Positions 11,401-19,160 of a stretch of 64,000 bases of DNA are shown here, one piece after another (positions within the stretch are counted from its first letter, which is position 1; each line of letters starts with the position of its first letter). The notes under the pieces were generated by a model. The model was not told the DNA's origin. It did no database searches and saw only the letters and a list, made by a program, of their open reading frames with translations. The stretch is taken from positions 1,662,001 through 1,726,000 of the forward strand of contig BRXU01000006.1 in NCBI GenBank assembly GCA_030267565.1, written 5' to 3'. This DNA is from Pleodorina starrii. Lineage: Eukaryota; Chlorophyta; Chlorophyceae; Chlamydomonadales; Volvocaceae. The position numbers were made by a program, and so were the translations under genes.

Positions 11401-14400
11401 GAGCGTGTGGTGGGAGTTTTTCCCAGAGGGTGGCGAGCAGGTCTCCTCTACGCAGGTGGATCTCAGTGCTCACGGATGCGATGTGTGTGTCACTCTGTGT
11501 GTGGCCATGGGCGTCGCGAATCCCGACATTGTAGCGTAAGTAGTGATTAAGGACGATAGTGGAAAAGTGGCCGGTGATGGAATTGTGTGCGGCGTTCCAA
11601 ATGGCGGCCGCCGCGGCAGGGCCCTGGGTTTGCAGATGTCTAGTCATTGTGCGGCAATAGGTTATGACGTGTGTTGGGTCGATGTAAGGCCCCCCGAGCA
11701 AGTTGTTGATGGCGTGCACCATGCACATTTGTGCCTGTTGCCGCTCGTGGTATGTGGGGTTATCCTGTCCGGGCGGTTGTTCGGGTGGTGGCCATGGGAC
11801 GTCTGATGGGCGCCGTGATGCGTCAATAGTGTCTGTGTTGGGGCCGGTAACAGTTTCTTCCGTTCTCCCATCTTCGGGGCCACCACATCGGGCTTCAATC
11901 CTCGTTCGGTGCGGGCCGTGCGTAGGGCTGATGCCCCACAGTGCGACAAGATTAACAGTAATAATAATGCACCGGATCATGTGCTGTAATCTCCTGTTGA
12001 TCTGTTTCGCCCACCGTTTGGCTGCATTTCCGATAGCATACTCATTGCCGCACCGAGTCCCTTGTCCATCGTTTCCATCGTCTGGCCCTACTCGATCCGT
12101 CCCACCGTCTATAGGGTGCATGAAGGTGGGTCCGTACTCGTCGTACCACCGTACACCGCCGTCCACTCTTATATCAGCGCCTACCGGCAGCATTTCATAA
12201 TAATCCTCACTGCTCGTCGCATCTTCTACGCCTATTACACTTCCAACAGCCGTGTCGCGCTTCCGTGGGTCTACTTCGGCGTCGGCAGGGGCGTGACAGT
12301 ATGCCTCCTTCCCTTCGCCGACGTCGCTCCCCTCGTGGGTATAGCCGCAGCTTCCTCGGTGCGCGGGGTTGGGTGTTCCAGTGTCACACCGTCGTGTACC
12401 GCTACTTATCCGCTTGCTCTTTCCCCCAGGCCGTGATACGCATGATTCCTTATGCCCGGCGGCGCCCCTCATTATAGCGCGTCCCTCCTCTACTCCACAG
12501 GCTCGCGGCCTAGGACCCCCCCGCGTCGAATCGCTCTGGCTTATATCCTGTTCTTCGCCGGTGGGGCCTCTCGCGCGGGTGCGGTTGGGGCTCGAGAGGT
12601 GCACGACGATGCACCTCCTCGCTCCGTCCGCAGGGTCGTTATGCGGCCTCGTGCCGCCCACGCTTGCAACCCGCCTCCCTCTGCCGTCCATCCTGGTGGT
12701 TGCCCTCCGCATCGGCCTCCTGTCGGGTAAATTGAGTGTGGTACGAGGGGCGTCGCTTATGGGTACCTCGTCTGTGTGCCGGGTATGCCTAGATGGTGAC
12801 TCGATTGCCAAGGCGCATTTTCGGTGTTGCAATGTCCCATGTTGCGCTCGTTGATTCTCCCTTGACCTCGTCGGGCTCACCTCGTCCATCGCCGCGACGT
12901 CATCCAGATCGCCGAGGAGAGCGCGCATGACGTCGTCGCCCTCGTTGCTCAGTATGCTCCAGTCGATGCCCGTCCGGTCCAGGAGTGTCGTCAGCGAGTC
13001 GCTCTCGAACTGCACTTCCGGCGCTGCCACCGGCGACAGGTCCCGCAGGTGTTCATCGGCCGGTTTGATCACCGACTTGGTGGCAAATGCGAGCGACCGT
13101 ACGAACGTTGCGGCATCCTTGGCGCTCAGGAATTCGCTCTGCATGAGGCTCCTGGCGGGGAGCCCGAGGATCGCGCTGAGGCTGGCCGCGAGGAGCCCCC
13201 GCGGGTGGCTGAGAGTCGGTTCGGTGGTCACGTTGATGGGGCATGCCGTGAACCAGGTCGTGCACGCCGTCACAGAGCTGTTGGGCGGGAGGCTGATGTA
13301 CAGGCTCCTGCCGTTGGCCTGTAGGACCGGATCGAGGTCCAGCTCTCCGTTGTAGGTGAGGCCCAGGCTCAGGAAGCCTGCTGAGAGCCTGCTGCTGCCC
13401 GCGATGGCGATAGTGCCCTTCGCGAGGTAGTACTTCATGTCCTCGGGCTGCGCGAGGGTGCTGGTGTCGCAGGCGTCCGGCGGATAGTTGAGCAGCGGGG
13501 CCAGGGTGCCGGACTCCGTCCCGATGAGGATGTATTCGTCCAGGGCCTCTCCTGTCAGCTGCAGGAAGGGCCCGACTCGTCCCCGCGTGGACATGACGTA
13601 CGGGTGTGTCGGGGTGTCCTCTGCGGACATGGGGGCCAGTTGGTGGAATTGTTGTGGGAGGTCAGAAGGGTTTGGTCCGGGGTCTATGCCGAGTTTGTGA
13701 GGAGGGCGGGTGGTATTTAGCGTGTGGCGTGTGGCGTGCGTGCATTTTCTGTTGGGTGGAGGATGCAGGCACATGGTGATGCGTCGTTCCATCCGTTGTG
13801 TCTTGTGCCCCTGGCTCTCAGTGTCGGTTGGTGCCCTAGTTCGGTTGTGTCCCTGAACGGTGCGCGGACCCTGTGATTGTATCATCTGATTGTGGTGCAT
13901 GTATTTTCCTCTAGCCTCTGTGGGCATCCCCTGTACCTCCGGCGTCGGTTCACCTGATTCGATCGCCTTTATGGCGGCTATGGCGGGCCGGATCCCTTGC
14001 TCGGCCGCCTTACTGAGCGTCTTGACGACCACGGCTCGGAGCGAGTCCTGGCATTTCTGCCGCGCTGCCTCCGCCGCTGCCCGGATCTCCTTCAGGGTGC
14101 TGTCGCGGCTGAGCCCTTGCAGGATGATCGCGTGTTGGTCGTACGCCGCCGTGACACGGAGCTCGCACATCGGGGACGCGGCCAGGTCCAGATCTTGACG
14201 CTGCCGGCCGTTAGTGGCCCCTGGAAGACCAGGCATGCCGCCGTGGCGGCCATGTTCCTGATCATGGGGCTCGCGTACGTGATGATTTTGGCTTGGGGCC
14301 ACAGGGGCTCCGGCACCTTCATGTCGGCCAGTTGCTCCCGCATCTCTTGGGTGAGCGTCCGCGGGCTGCGTACCGAGATGTCCAGGAGGCTTGCGACCGT

Positions 14401-14683
14401 GCTCGACAACACCGTCGTCAGAGCGCTCTTGGTGGCCGTTACGTTGAGTCCTGCGGATCCGGTAAGGGTGTGTGGAAGGCGTCCGTTGTGGGGTGGGGAA
14501 GTCGTGGGTTTCGCAGCAGTGGCAGTCTCGCAGTGAATTAAGGGGGGTTGTCTGGGGGGTGTATAGTGTACCGTGCTCGTGTGTGGTACGGCTTTGAGAA
14601 TGGGGCCACCACCACGGGGGCTTGGTGCCTGACTGGCGGGGGGCCCTCCATGTCCGACTATAGGGTCCCCTCTGCATGCCCAT
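5429..14683 (-). CDS. LINE polyprotein: Josephin-like protease, AP endonuclease, reverse transcriptase
   Basis: One uninterrupted frame of 3084 codons. Coherent coding probably starts near 14190, because the first ~160 codons overlap ORF1 in another frame. A Josephin-like cysteine protease lies at about residues 975-1140: C987 in QMCMVHAINNLLG, H1106 in EGHAVAV and D1121 in HWFIIDS. The H-to-D spacing of 15 equals the H-to-N spacing in ataxin-3. A proline-rich linker follows. An AP endonuclease spans about 1494-1750 (TMNTRGLQG, LTETKM, GDWNA with D1650, RIDDVLL, DHKPL). The reverse transcriptase spans about 2150-2450 (LIPKKGD, YIDFTSAFNTID with D2253, GTIQGDTLSP, and FADDLV with D2361/D2362). 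The C-terminal ~600 residues include a YYLVEWE stretch that faintly resembles a chromodomain. Reverse transcription occurs at the nicked chromosomal target. Confidence 0.9.
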   Translation of the reverse strand: MGMQRGPYSRTWRAPRQSGTKPPWWWPHSQSRTTHEHGTLYTPQTTPLNSLRDCHCCETHDFPTPQRTPSTHPYRIRRTQRNGHQERSDDGVVEHGRKPPGHLGTQPADAHPRDAGATGRHEGAGAPVAPSQNHHVREPHDQEHGRHGGMPGLPGATNGRQRQDLDLAASPMCELRVTAAYDQHAIILQGLSRDSTLKEIRAAAEAARQKCQDSLRAVVVKTLSKAAEQGIRPAIAAIKAIESGEPTPEVQGMPTEARGKYMHHNQMIQSQGPRTVQGHNRTRAPTDTESQGHKTQRMERRITMCLHPPPNRKCTHATRHTLNTTRPPHKLGIDPGPNPSDLPQQFHQLAPMSAEDTPTHPYVMSTRGRVGPFLQLTGEALDEYILIGTESGTLAPLLNYPPDACDTSTLAQPEDMKYYLAKGTIAIAGSSRLSAGFLSLGLTYNGELDLDPVLQANGRSLYISLPPNSSVTACTTWFTACPINVTTEPTLSHPRGLLAASLSAILGLPARSLMQSEFLSAKDAATFVRSLAFATKSVIKPADEHLRDLSPVAAPEVQFESDSLTTLLDRTGIDWSILSNEGDDVMRALLGDLDDVAAMDEVSPTRSRENQRAQHGTLQHRKCALAIESPSRHTRHTDEVPISDAPRTTLNLPDRRPMRRATTRMDGRGRRVASVGGTRPHNDPADGARRCIVVHLSSPNRTRARGPTGEEQDISQSDSTRGGPRPRACGVEEGRAIMRGAAGHKESCVSRPGGKSKRISSGTRRCDTGTPNPAHRGSCGYTHEGSDVGEGKEAYCHAPADAEVDPRKRDTAVGSVIGVEDATSSEDYYEMLPVGADIRVDGGVRWYDEYGPTFMHPIDGGTDRVGPDDGNDGQGTRCGNEYAIGNAAKRWAKQINRRLQHMIRCIIITVNLVALWGISPTHGPHRTRIEARCGGPEDGRTEETVTGPNTDTIDASRRPSDVPWPPPEQPPGQDNPTYHERQQAQMCMVHAINNLLGGPYIDPTHVITYCRTMTRHLQTQGPAAAAAIWNAAHNSITGHFSTIVLNHYLRYNVGIRDAHGHTQSDTHIASVSTEIHLRRGDLLATLWEKLPPHARNWGFVVHLEGHAVAVRRQRTHWFIIDSQARLPKRLETEWPLGQGVIYCLHHRRNNVPCQTHVALRDVAPPEQWEPATVRPNTHNDTPQGPVPTGAADPPHPAVGTRAEGEENRHYAADTNPTPMEIDEAGLTGTEGRTQTPSTELEPPPPPTRAPEARTAPELSATQTEDNPATSPAEPSPMEIDTMEPETGAERQPPDAHPTELHLRNTQPGPQGAQPANAGTTAERRSNAERAAIRNPAPQAAAPASRGRKRNRHQTGTTPATHTIEYHLRRMQGLPIRQGRDQRAVEMPDTAEATQRPARTPPNPAPEPTRTPTPGTMRPPPEPPTPRTQQRKRRADNPPTSQPRPKPKPGPQQQHMTKYVHSKKPRKEAPAAPAEAPRAATTVLPVPTTGDPRPGHLKILTMNTRGLQGHREGIRHMLDEHKPDVVVLTETKMSAHHRRAIAGVKRTLQPYQTYMSNHPHDSNPTTRQAGVMIGVADRFNRQDSATAEPVPSELSGYIVHVRIAPPGSTALHVIGVYCPVDPAARQKIYDYGRAAATQANAKGEHLVMAGDWNATLKLSDRSTGTCNATDRAHRRFSIETDLKPVDTVRREYTYTQTQQGHDTHHSRIDDVLLAAQTSAAAAMEGKAYEQVYECGGNFDHKPLCTFLPLTGIRLLPAPAAQPPPDHTPGSWSRIQLPVQKESKTKACMEMEATLTDAIAHLLDGLRPAHEAISAASTQLERAACKEEARQILAHLRDHEAVQTTNVASLSHELGSLLMRCLGILESHCEHKPPRTGRLHARRGTGKRISRLYDEHKALKCELTRILRAPRPDTPTHPAPDVPRPENTDAATPQPPPRPTQLTAPENTNPPEITAARARDDPELRETPETSALRAAIREKGEDIRKLTTETRKLHASKARKQFQRLLAKKPKQAHKQILEPDDQPRGITAIRHPVDGHLCTTSEGILDALHTHFASLARPISGPRTGKYHPSEAPRNYPWETPGAPDPLKRGLARWDSAPPSLLPGIIDPCNFRACLDHLARNKAPGPDGIPNELLQTLPTDLQTAIHHLITAMWVKAEIPPHWTQSDTVLIPKKGDPLLIKNKRPIALANTLYKLYTSHITLNIVTFSEQAHIFTEAQEGYLRQRNTERQIQNVLHAIEDAGLTSRDLYLLYIDFTSAFNTIDHDKLLMIMYDLGYPEDLIEVVANLYSRATTRIRTEHGCTADIAIERGTIQGDTLSPVLFIIYMEPLLRWLHSGGRGYRYGCLQVDENDRHHFSSGAFADDLVVLTNTVSDMRAQCTKIERYARWGALKVNVSKCQLQGILHGRARSDTDLSRGPGTQKYKAVLERLLKNQIRIDDVPIPYEPPTGSYKYLGVHITPTLDWTTQVAYTRAEIDRRGQSIQNSLATPDQRINMIKTLIHPFVAYSLPTMAYTPHDIASLDAQIAGIAKRSYGLKMGFPTRAILGPISRLGLGVGTLRTLYAVRAAKTLVLSLNDRGRLGAVTRALLHLQSRYMGTIPAHTFKRECRHYTTLKQLALVHEAGIELTDRGSTYEPAAGSLIHLIGAHNTMAEPKDLALLFRCVQPLLELGLDLRALKDKNTGAHLITTDQLQRIGGRKVGPRHRIALNQLSLALNADPSVRARAPRHRGVAPLPPELRLLTDDPHLTDIAKEATRPTPIPHGTLRKYVLAKPRDPADTVPAAPAGTPPPRPGATTPRVETGTQNAAAPSGTATTPESRRPAARPAARRHQPQRKTDSELLKAYLFRQNLKPVDGITDAEAIGWDPRQTPLTLQHCERILRHPLHRGLTSKVGSAERLLQMLHGETAWPAGTPDQYGLSITQLLFGDQERVACIKAEIRKRVAVSTPKPKRQRTTDSATRDTHRTYYLVEWERTVITKGAIALYTENGYHPKAVHRYESPTDPTHPETIVEVEWAPTEDEESRLASQDNWTELRNAFRYRRAMEAEQDPGRMENARDRHLTEWQQQGRWETECLNVTRGQRLLRQYA

Positions 14684-16425
14684 TCCTTACCGCGCTCGAT
14701 GCTGTCCTTGACCACTCCCAGCACCAGGTCCACGGCTAAGGCTTGAAGGACCTCAACACCGTCCCGGACGGGGTAGGAGTTGGGCGTGAGGAGGCAGAGA
14801 GAGCTACAGTCCACCGCCGACGTGTGGCTGCTGGGCTGAGGCTCCTGGACCGCCGTGGCCGTGTTCTTCTTGCCCGCTCCGAGCCCCACACGGATTTTGG
14901 GATTCAGCGGCTGCATCTCGATGCTCATGCCCTGGTGCGTGTTAACGAGCGTGGGCATGTGCAGCTTTTCCAGGACACTCAGCACGTCGTGGGCCAGGTC
15001 GATCGGGAGGGAGATTCCCAGCGTGGCGTCCATGGCTTGGATGTTGTTGGCCATCTCATAGGACTTGGTGCCGGTTTTGGTGGAGAAGAACTCGAGCCGC
15101 TTGAACATGCCCGCGTTCAGGTTCTGCTCCACAAGCTGCTCCAGGGCTTTCTGCGCCGTCTTCTCATGCTCATATATGACGAATTTGTCGCCCATGTTTA
15201 GGAGGCTGCGGAGATCTCCCTGTGCGTCGCCCTTCTTGCCCACCAGGGCTATCCCCGACGAGAGGAGGCGGACGTGCTCGACCCGCTGCGTGGAGTGTAC
15301 TCCGTTTATGCTCATCAGTCCTGTTCTGAAGTGGAGGAGGAGCCTGCTGACGATTTCATGGTCGCTGTGCGCCTGCTCCTGCATGCTGCGAGTGGCCCAG
15401 TCCTTAAACTTGCTGAGCTCGGCCTCGCTGGGTGTGCCCACGTTGATCTCCCTGCTGTTGACTGCCCTAGTGATGGCGCTTTCCGGCACCGCTCTCTTCA
15501 GATGTACCCGGGTGGCGCGGCATGTGTGCGTATTTCTAGCCCACGAGGGGTGTATGGCCTGCATGGTGTGGGTAGGTACCCCTACCGTGTCTGAACCTAA
15601 GAGGAGGTAGGTTGTATCAAACCAGTTGAGCTTGTATTGGGCCCCGTTGTTGATGGGATGGTGTGGTGCAGCGTTGTGGACGTTCACTTGTAGTTGCGGG
15701 GTCGGCTTTGTATTTTCCCTGCTGTTGTTGCCTCTGAGGTGGGTAGGCTCCCTAACTAGTGGGTTATGCGTATTCTGCCGTTCAACTGTCGTGATGCCCT
15801 GTCTGACAGGGCTCAGTTGGGGTCTATCGGTATGCAGGTTATTTCTGCATACGTATATCTTTACTGTATTAGCTGGTATTAGTTTACATCGCGTTGTTAG
15901 GTTCTGGGCATGTCTCCACGCATGTGTCGTCGATCCCGTGGCCCCAGACGTAGCGCATACTCGACGGGGCTGTGGTTCACCCTGACGCCCTTTATCCTCA
16001 AGTCTCCCGTTTACCTTGCCTGAGGGGAGCGTAGGCGCGGTCGTTTGCAGCACACTCTTAGGGTCGGCGTACTTTTCGTTTCGGGCTCCCAGAGGAGGCT
16101 GTATATGCATCATTATGTTCTTATGGTCCTGTCGATTGAGCAGTTCTATCCAGGGCATTTGCAAATCTGGAGCGGCTGGCGAATATGCAGGTTCGGGACA
16201 TCTCCGGTTCGGTTGCATGTCCGCGTTGCTGTCTGAGAACGCAGTACGCTGTGGTTTAAATGAGGAACCATTAAACGTCTGGGCTCGCTGCAATTGCGGA
16301 CCTTGGAAGTTGAGGGCCATCAAGCTTCGCTTTCCGTCGGCGTTGTGGCTCGGGTCTGCGTTTGACATGTAGAGACTTGCGAGAAGCATCATTAGCAAGG
16401 TCGAATAAAATCCCTGGTAGCCCAC
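14092..16425 (-). CDS. LINE ORF1-like region, no recognised domain
   Basis: A 777-codon frame that opens the element. Residues about 330-520 look structured (helical, charged; for example NMGDKFVIYEHEKTAQKALEQL), and so does a segment near 660-740 (SALTTVLSSTVASLLDISV). I see no RRM, CCHC knuckle or esterase motif. The first ATG is followed by a hydrophobic stretch (FYSTLLMMLLASLYM) resembling a signal sequence, which would be odd for an ORF1 protein; the true start may lie elsewhere. Near 14195 sensible protein passes into the frame of the polyprotein (DLDLAASPMCELRVTAAYDQ), a -1 shift. The last ~35 codons of this frame are therefore not authentic. Confidence 0.6.
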   Translation of the reverse strand: MGYQGFYSTLLMMLLASLYMSNADPSHNADGKRSLMALNFQGPQLQRAQTFNGSSFKPQRTAFSDSNADMQPNRRCPEPAYSPAAPDLQMPWIELLNRQDHKNIMMHIQPPLGARNEKYADPKSVLQTTAPTLPSGKVNGRLEDKGRQGEPQPRRVCATSGATGSTTHAWRHAQNLTTRCKLIPANTVKIYVCRNNLHTDRPQLSPVRQGITTVERQNTHNPLVREPTHLRGNNSRENTKPTPQLQVNVHNAAPHHPINNGAQYKLNWFDTTYLLLGSDTVGVPTHTMQAIHPSWARNTHTCRATRVHLKRAVPESAITRAVNSREINVGTPSEAELSKFKDWATRSMQEQAHSDHEIVSRLLLHFRTGLMSINGVHSTQRVEHVRLLSSGIALVGKKGDAQGDLRSLLNMGDKFVIYEHEKTAQKALEQLVEQNLNAGMFKRLEFFSTKTGTKSYEMANNIQAMDATLGISLPIDLAHDVLSVLEKLHMPTLVNTHQGMSIEMQPLNPKIRVGLGAGKKNTATAVQEPQPSSHTSAVDCSSLCLLTPNSYPVRDGVEVLQALAVDLVLGVVKDSIERGKEWACRGDPIVGHGGPPASQAPSPRGGGPILKAVPHTSTVHYTPPRQPPLIHCETATAAKPTTSPPHNGRLPHTLTGSAGLNVTATKSALTTVLSSTVASLLDISVRSPRTLTQEMREQLADMKVPEPLWPQAKIITYASPMIRNMAATAACLVFQGPLTAGSVKIWTWPRPRCASSVSRRRTTNTRSSCKGSAATAP

Positions 16426-16482
16426 AGGGAGTCTTCGCGTCCGTTGGGGGAGGTCGTTTGTGCATTGACCAACTGGAATAAG

Positions 16483-16489
16483 CTGGCTA
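16483..16489. repeat. Candidate target-site duplication, LINE 5' side
   Basis: CTGGCTA, identical to 2200-2206. It lies 57 bases upstream (in element sense) of the ORF1 ATG, implying a very short 5' UTR or a slightly 5'-truncated copy. Confidence 0.35.
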
Positions 16490-17272
16490 GCTACGTTCGG
16501 TCATCAACAGATAAGAAAGGCTCCCAACGCAAATAACGATTCGCTCAGAATCAGCGCTACAATGGCACAAGTTGCTCCAGCCATATACTATCGTTTATTT
16601 TATGTGGTCGACTGTACGTCATCTTGACGACGTGGCGAGCATGCACGGACCTTCAGCACGTCATATACGTACATCAAGATGACGTACAGTCTAAAACACT
16701 GTATACGCGCAATTGACAGTTGTCACGCCAGCTAAGGTGCTGCTGACCAATTGATGTGGCTAACTGCACTGAGGGAAAGTACGCGTCTTCGGGAGGCGAG
16801 GTGCACTATTACTGCTCCCTCCTAGGGCGACCTGGGCACGGATGTCGTCCTCGGAGAACGGATTACCAGGAATTAACTTACGAAATTACAAGATATTGCT
16901 TCACGCGGTCTGTCAATCGCGAATCTGTAAATTATGCTACTTAGAGGCTTCATACACTGCAAGTGCGAGAAACAAATAAGTTGCCTCGCATAGCCGCCAG
17001 ATATAACATTAGCCTGCGCTATTCAGACACCTTCACTCCAGTGGAACCCGCACCGTACGAATCCTATCTCGATGATGGCCCCGAACATAAGCCATAAACA
17101 AGCAAATGATGCAATAAAAATAAATGATGCCGACTAAGGCGCCGCACAAAGGCGGATTACGGAAGCTGATGACCCGGAAGGGCGACGACCAACGGTTCCA
17201 AACGGTAAGTGAACAATTCGTAGTACTCGCCACACTCCATGGCAGTCACACGAGATAGCGTGACATACACAG
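16490..17272. other. Unassigned interval between the LINE and pseudogene B
   Basis: No coherent coding sequence is visible. It contains the 18-bp inverted repeat at 16610-16691. Homology with the 3' flank of gene A ends at the pseudogene's stop codon. Confidence 0.3.
16610..16691. repeat. Perfect 18-bp inverted repeat with 46-bp loop
   Basis: Arms GACTGTACGTCATCTTGA (16610-16627) and its exact reverse complement (16674-16691). It could be a tiny MITE remnant or a stem-loop. No target duplication was found. Confidence 0.5.
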
Positions 17273-18924
17273 TCATGATCCCAATAAGAGCTCCGTGGCA
17301 AGGTGCGGGGGACTGGCGGTGGAGCGTTCCTGTGGGTGTGTTGATGTACGGGAAGGTACGACAGGGGGAATACAACGGGTTTATTAAGGCCAACGGCGGG
17401 GTGAAGGTATAGTGCTCTCTTGAAGGTTGGGATGTGGAAATACGGAACGTACATTCGCTGGACTGTTAGGCACAATGCGTGAATACTATATAAGCCTGCT
17501 GCATGCGTGCGTGCATGCAGGTACAAGGTGCAAAGAAGAACTGACGATACGTGCATGCATACATATAATGGCAAGCACATACGTACCTCCAGCACGATGC
17601 CCGTCACGGTGCTGGACCTGGTGCCGATGAACACATCCGCCTGGTTGCAAATCTCCTGCTCCACCATGCCCAGCAAGGCGGGTCCACTGCATATCATCAA
17701 GTGGGGGCGCCATTCAACAAATTATGGGAACATAGCTAGTCTAACTAACCACGCACGCACGCCACGCACAATTAAGGACGCATGTCAAGACGTCCAAGGA
17801 AGTAGTGAGGCTCGCTCGAGACTTCTCACATCCCCCGCCCTATCTAAGGTGTATGCATACGGACCTGATATCTATACGGACCTGATAGATCGACCACGCA
17901 CGTCACATACACACAAACATGTCAGTTGCCACAACGCTTGCGATGTAGGGCCCGACATATATAGGGGTGTTTAGTCGGTACTTTAATGCAATAGTTTTTG
18001 GGCTGAAGCATGGCCAGATGGTGCATGATCCCGGGAGCTCTTGCTTCGTTTCACTTACATCGGGGTCAATCACAGTGCGGTTCAGGAATTTTCCCAGTGC
18101 GAGGGTCTCCTTTACACTTGTGACCCGGTTGTTGGACCCTGCATGCATATCCCATTAATAAGGAGGTCAGCAGGGCGGCGGGTATCTTCCGGACAAGCAC
18201 CAAGATATGCCATGATCAGGGAGGACAAGCACCATCATATATAGTCGATTACCACTCAAAGTGGTCGGGCTCGGTATCTTGCCCGCCGTGCGTGGCCCAC
18301 ACAAAAATGTGCGTATTAACGGATGAACAGCAGTCAAGATAATAACGCGCACACAACCCTAGGATTGTCATCGGTGTGTTGTAACAATGGCACCATATTT
18401 CCGTTGCATGAATTTTATTTCTTGTTACTTCGGGCACGTCGCAACACGTACGCCGGCATTTAACGATGACGGCCACCCACCATACACGAACATAGGGTAC
18501 AAATACTGATGCGGCATGCTCCATTCTCCCCCTCCTCTCAGTTTTGCGCTTGCGCCCTGCTAACATATCACAAGCAAACGCAGCAGTTGACTTCTGGTAT
18601 TTCGTCGGCATTCGTTGCATACCGACGGCGAGGCGAGAATAAGTGGCATGAGATGTACCGTCATTCGTACCAGCTGAGGGTCGCACGGTTCAGCGAAGGC
18701 GGCCTGCGCTTGGTTGCCCGTGATGGTGATGCAAAATACGTGAGCATCACGGCCACAGCTGCAATATAATCCATCCAGGACTGAACATGGACCATTTTGT
18801 AGCAGAAATAGTTTAGTTAGATTAGCACGTGAAACCCGCGATGGGAATAAGCACGCTCGTTGCACGAGGCTTCAGTAAATGACTGGAAAATGTCAAACAG
18901 CCCGGATTGATAGCTAATGCTCAG
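17270..18924 (-). repeat. Left arm of the A/B inverted duplication
   Basis: Reading minus, this arm matches 19028-23925 in gene, intron and 5' flank. It lacks exons 4-8, the SINE and the intron 1 element. The arms are separated by a 103-bp spacer (18925-19027). Homology stops at the pseudogene's stop codon. Confidence 0.85.
17273..18795 (-). pseudogene. O-fucosyltransferase-like pseudogene (copy B), internally deleted
   Basis: Inverted partner of gene A. Surviving exons match A closely: exon 1 18671-18795, exon 2 18481-18556, exon 3 18059-18138, exon 9 17587-17686 and exon 10 17273-17329. Two lesions are clear. Exon 1 is 125 rather than 132 bases, so the signal-anchor exon is out of phase. 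Exons 4-8 are missing: intron 3 sequence runs directly, near 17890, into the exon 8/intron 8 boundary sequence (TATCAGGTCCGTATG), which is itself present twice in tandem. The C-terminal exon 9 still reads GPALLGMVEQEICNQADVFI. No functional enzyme can be made. B lacks the SINE and the intron 1 element found in A, so it preserves their empty sites. Confidence 0.85.
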
Positions 18925-19160
18925 CTGCTTTACAGAGTCAACGATATACGTGCAACCGGTGTTATATCAATGAGGTCAACTCATATAGAGCGATTTATCA
19001 CCTGTCTGTGCCACGACCTGCCTCGATCTGGGCATTAGCTACCAATCCGGGCTGGCTGCTTGACATTTTCCAGTCTTTTACTGAAGCCTCGTGCAACGAG
19101 CGTGCTTATTCCCATCGCGGCTTTCACGTGCTAATCTAACTAAATTACTTCTGCTACAAA
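18796..19160. promoter_or_regulatory. Shared head-to-head 5' region of copies B and A
   Basis: The 5' flanks of B and A are inverted copies of each other on both sides of a unique 103-bp spacer (18925-19027). Whatever promoter A uses is therefore duplicated in mirror image. No TATA box or other core element could be assigned. Confidence 0.3.

Larger units (their letters stand above)
2207..16482 (-). mobile_element. Near-complete Dualen/RandI-like non-LTR retrotransposon (LINE)
   Basis: The element reads right to left. In order it encodes an ORF1-like region (about 16425-14190), a long polyprotein with a Josephin-like protease, AP-type endonuclease (APE) and reverse transcriptase (to 5429), an RNase H reading frame (4923-3211), and a CCHC finger plus restriction-like endonuclease (RLE; 3290-2340). 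It ends in a short (ATT)n tail at 2207-2222. Having APE, RLE, RNase H and a cysteine protease together is the defining layout of the Dualen/RandI clade reported from Chlamydomonas. The possible target duplication CTGGCTA frames 2207-16482, about 14.3 kb. Reading frames break near 14190 and 3250, and there is a stop and a non-coherent gap at 5428-4954. This copy therefore looks recently inserted but probably not autonomous, unless the breaks are sequencing errors or programmed shifts. Confidence 0.88.

Noticed and set aside
9300..11540. Plus-strand ORFs (V/G/C-rich) across the LINE
   Set aside because: They are antisense shadows of the GC-rich, proline-rich polyprotein on the minus strand.
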